Origin: Pasteurellaceae bacterium
GTDB taxonomy: Bacteria > Pseudomonadota > Gammaproteobacteria > Enterobacterales > Pasteurellaceae
Length of the DNA stretch: 8,371 bases
Assembly: GCA_900756875.1 (NCBI GenBank)
Contig: CAAELW010000016.1
Span: 1-8,371, forward strand
Direction: 5' to 3'
Position 1 is the stretch's first letter; each line of letters opens with the position of its first letter. Of this stretch, positions 6,971-8,371 are shown piece by piece. Both the position numbers and the translations under genes were made by a program. Below the pieces are notes generated by a model. That model ran no database searches and had not been told where the DNA came from. It was given only the letters and a program-made list of their open reading frames with translations.

Positions 6971-7008
6971 ATAAAAAATGCGTGGATAGTTTCCACGCAT
7001 TTTTTATT
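6970..7008. terminator. Bidirectional terminator between convergent carbonic anhydrase and dapF
   Basis: A perfect 17-bp stem (6970-6986 with 6992-7008) has the 5-nt loop TAGTT. The core is TGCGTGGA/TCCACGCA flanked by A6 and T6. The A-run on one side and T-run on the other give a proper U-tail on both strands. It lies directly after the carbonic anhydrase stop codon and 14 bp beyond the end of dapF, so it serves both genes. Confidence 0.95.
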
Positions 7009-7022
7009 CCGATTAGACGAGA

Positions 7023-7847
7023 TTAAAGGTGAATATTGCCATCATAGATATGAGTCGCATCACCCGTCATATAAAGCGGTGAGCCTACGCCTTCCCACTC
7101 AATAAGCAAGCTACCACCTGGTAGATCAACTTGCACTTTATTATCTAATAAACCTTGCATAATCCCTACAGCCGCAGCTGCGCAAGCGCCACTGCCACAA
7201 GCTTGCGTTTCACCAGCACCACGTTCATATACACGCAATTTAATGTGGTTACGATTGACGACTTGCATAAATCCCGCGTTTACCCTTTCCGGAAAACGTT
7301 CGTGATTTTCTAATAATGGACCTAACTCTGCTACATTGGCAGTTTCAATATCGTCCACTTGAACAACGCAATGCGGATTGCCCATAGATACTGCCCCACA
7401 AAGCACCGTTTGAACATCAGTACGTAGAATATAATTTTTTTCAAATTTGTTGGCAGTAAAAGGAATTTTATTGGGTTCCCAAATCGGCTCGCCCATATTA
7501 ACACGAATTTGCCCATCTTCTTTTACCGTTAAAACCATTTTTCCTTTTTGCGTGCTTACTGCAATATCTTTCTTATTGGTCAACCCTTTTAAGGTGACAA
7601 AACGCGCAAAACATCTTGCCCCATTTCCACATTGCGACACTTCACTGCCATCTGCATTGAAAATACGATAATGGAAATCTAAATCTGGATCATAAGGTGG
7701 CTCAACAATCAAAAGCTGATCAAAACCAATACCTCGATGACGATCGGCTAAGCGTTTAATGGTTTCAGGGGTAAAATAGGCATTTTGTGTCACAGCATCA
7801 ACAACGACAAAGTCATTGCCAAGGCCATGCATTTTGGAAAACTGCAT
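7023..7847 (-). CDS. dapF: Diaminopimelate epimerase
   Basis: DapF converts LL-diaminopimelate to the meso form without a cofactor, supplying both lysine synthesis and peptidoglycan cross-links. From ATG 7847 the protein has 274 residues, the length I recall for H. influenzae DapF, and it closely resembles that protein. It begins [13 protein letters not shown], the family N-terminus. The two catalytic cysteines are Cys73 (SQCGNGARC) and Cys217 ([10 protein letters not shown]). GNPHC (156-160) and ERGAGE (208-213) are also conserved. The reading frame stays open 20 codons further to 7907, but those codons cover the promoter, and a strong Shine-Dalgarno precedes 7847, so the longer start is rejected. 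It lies downstream of lexA on the same strand with a 121-bp gap and its own promoter. Confidence 0.97.
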   Translation of the reverse strand: MQFSKMHGLGNDFVVVDAVTQNAYFTPETIKRLADRHRGIGFDQLLIVEPPYDPDLDFHYRIFNADGSEVSQCGNGARCFARFVTLKGLTNKKDIAVSTQKGKMVLTVKEDGQIRVNMGEPIWEPNKIPFTANKFEKNYILRTDVQTVLCGAVSMGNPHCVVQVDDIETANVAELGPLLENHERFPERVNAGFMQVVNRNHIKLRVYERGAGETQACGSGACAAAAVGIMQGLLDNKVQVDLPGGSLLIEWEGVGSPLYMTGDATHIYDGNIHL

Positions 7848-7850
7848 GTT

Positions 7851-7858
7851 TCCTTCCT
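7851..7858 (-). promoter_or_regulatory. dapF: Ribosome binding site deciding the dapF start
   Basis: On the minus strand AGGAAGGA stands 3 nt before the ATG at 7847; its upstream AGGA gives a spacing of about 7 nt. It confirms the MQFSKMHG start. Confidence 0.85.
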
Positions 7859-7878
7859 TGATTTGAAAATTTTTTGGC

Positions 7879-7907
7879 ATTATAGAGAGCAATAAGCCGA
7901 ATGGCAA
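7879..7907 (-). promoter_or_regulatory. dapF: Sigma-70 promoter of dapF
   Basis: On the minus strand, -35 TTGCCA (7902-7907) and a perfect -10 TATAAT (7879-7884) are 17 bp apart. The expected start near 7872 gives a leader of about 24 nt, just long enough for the ribosome site. This makes dapF independent of lexA transcription. Confidence 0.85.
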
Positions 7908-7923
7908 ATAGCCAGAATAGACA

Positions 7924-7932
7924 AAGTGCGGC
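7924..7932 (+). other. Uptake signal core with one mismatch
   Basis: AAGTGCGGC differs from the consensus only at the last base. It is the plus-oriented partner of the perfect signal at 7954-7962 and forms one arm of the hairpin. Confidence 0.6.
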
Positions 7933-7953
7933 CAAAAAACACTTTATTTTCTC

Positions 7954-7962
7954 ACCGCACTT
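7954..7962 (-). other. DNA uptake signal sequence (Hin-type USS core)
   Basis: A perfect ACCGCACTT (AAGTGCGGT on the minus strand) lies 6 bp beyond the lexA stop codon. It is paired with an inverted near-perfect copy. Confidence 0.85.
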
Positions 7963-7968
7963 TCATCA

Positions 7969-8370
7969 TTACATCCAAGCGTTATTACGAATAATCCCTA
8001 CTGCAATCCCTTCAATTTCAAAATGAGGCTGTTCTTCAAGATTAACGACAATCGGTTGAAACTCTTCATTTTCTGCATGCAGATAAATAACAGAACCTTT
8101 ACGCTCTAAGCGTTTTACTGTCACTTCATCTTCAATTCGGGCAACAACAATTTGTCCATTTCGCACATCTTTTGTACTATGTACGGCAAGAAGATCGCCG
8201 TCTAAAATACCGATATCTTTCATGGATTGGCCATATACTTTTAATAAAAAGTCAGCTTGTGGTTTGAACATATTAGCATCAACACGATAAGTACCTTCAA
8301 TATGTTGCTCAGCCAAAATTGGTTCCCCTGCAGCCACGCGACCAATGAGCGGTAAGCCTTCTTCTTCCTC
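7969..8370 (-). CDS. lexA: LexA SOS repressor, C-terminal protease part (gene runs past the window edge)
   Basis: LexA represses SOS genes and cleaves itself when RecA filaments form on single-stranded DNA. Only the last 133 residues are visible; the N-terminal winged-helix DNA-binding domain and the promoter with its SOS boxes are outside the window. The fragment begins [17 protein letters not shown], the hinge with the Ala-Gly cleavage site (visible residues 14-15). The catalytic Ser is at 49 (GQSMKD) and Lys at 86 (VTVKRL). The Ala-to-Ser and Ser-to-Lys spacings of 35 and 37 equal those of E. coli Ala84, Ser119 and Lys156. The end [13 protein letters not shown] is also typical. All self-cleavage residues are present, so it should be functional. 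The frame is open to the edge, and GTG at 8337 is internal. Confidence 0.96.
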   Translation of the reverse strand, partial: EEEEGLPLIGRVAAGEPILAEQHIEGTYRVDANMFKPQADFLLKVYGQSMKDIGILDGDLLAVHSTKDVRNGQIVVARIEDEVTVKRLERKGSVIYLHAENEEFQPIVVNLEEQPHFEIEGIAVGIIRNNAWM

Positions 8371-8371
8371 A

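Larger units (their letters stand above)
7923..7963 (-). terminator. Inverted uptake-signal pair forming a hairpin between lexA and dapF
   Basis: AAAGTGCGG (7923-7931) and CCGCACTTT (7955-7963) form a perfect 9-bp stem around a 23-nt loop. It begins 5 bp after the lexA stop codon in the direction of transcription. The ending TTTGTCT is a weak T-run and the loop is long, so termination of lexA transcripts is plausible but probably incomplete. Paired inverse uptake signals acting as terminators are well known in Haemophilus. Confidence 0.65.

Noticed and set aside
7848..7907. 20-residue N-terminal extension of DapF
   Set aside because: The extension overlaps the -35/-10 promoter and is absent from the family; MQFSKMHG with its own ribosome site is the start.

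Overview
This window looks like the chromosome of a Pasteurellaceae bacterium, most likely a Haemophilus. Four perfect copies of the Haemophilus-type DNA uptake signal core (AAGTGCGGT) are present, with several one-mismatch copies. Composition is AT-rich, and the proteins match Haemophilus/enteric housekeeping families along their whole length. The species cannot be fixed from this window alone; an H. parainfluenzae-like species is a guess.

Layout, left to right. Positions 2-649 hold the 3' end of a trimeric autotransporter adhesin gene: coiled-coil stalk plus membrane anchor, closed by a strong terminator. A tRNA-Ser(GGA) gene lies on the minus strand (769-858) with a well-formed promoter. 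A SulP-family transporter (DauA type) follows on the plus strand with its own terminator. Next come rph-pyrE (RNase PH, orotate phosphoribosyltransferase; 9 bp apart), then djlA-dusC (membrane J-domain co-chaperone, tRNA dihydrouridine synthase; 1-nt TAGTG overlap). A periplasmic alpha-carbonic anhydrase gene stands alone between two terminators. It converges on dapF (diaminopimelate epimerase), which is read on the minus strand from a consensus-like promoter. The window ends inside lexA, also on the minus strand, with only the protease half visible.

The genes serve unrelated jobs: adhesion, translation supply, dicarboxylate or anion transport, RNA processing and pyrimidine synthesis, protein folding and tRNA modification, CO2/bicarbonate handling, lysine/peptidoglycan precursor synthesis, and SOS control. 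Most units are separated by clear hairpins, several of which use or adjoin uptake signal sequences. I see no transposase, integrase, CRISPR array, phage gene, toxin-antitoxin pair or unknown gene cluster. I found no evidence for an undescribed system. The points worth a second look are the adhesin's 11-residue DNA-level repeat and its terminal Arg, the uptake-signal hairpins, the short rph-pyrE gap without room for an attenuator, and the isolated carbonic anhydrase at an apparent rearrangement junction.
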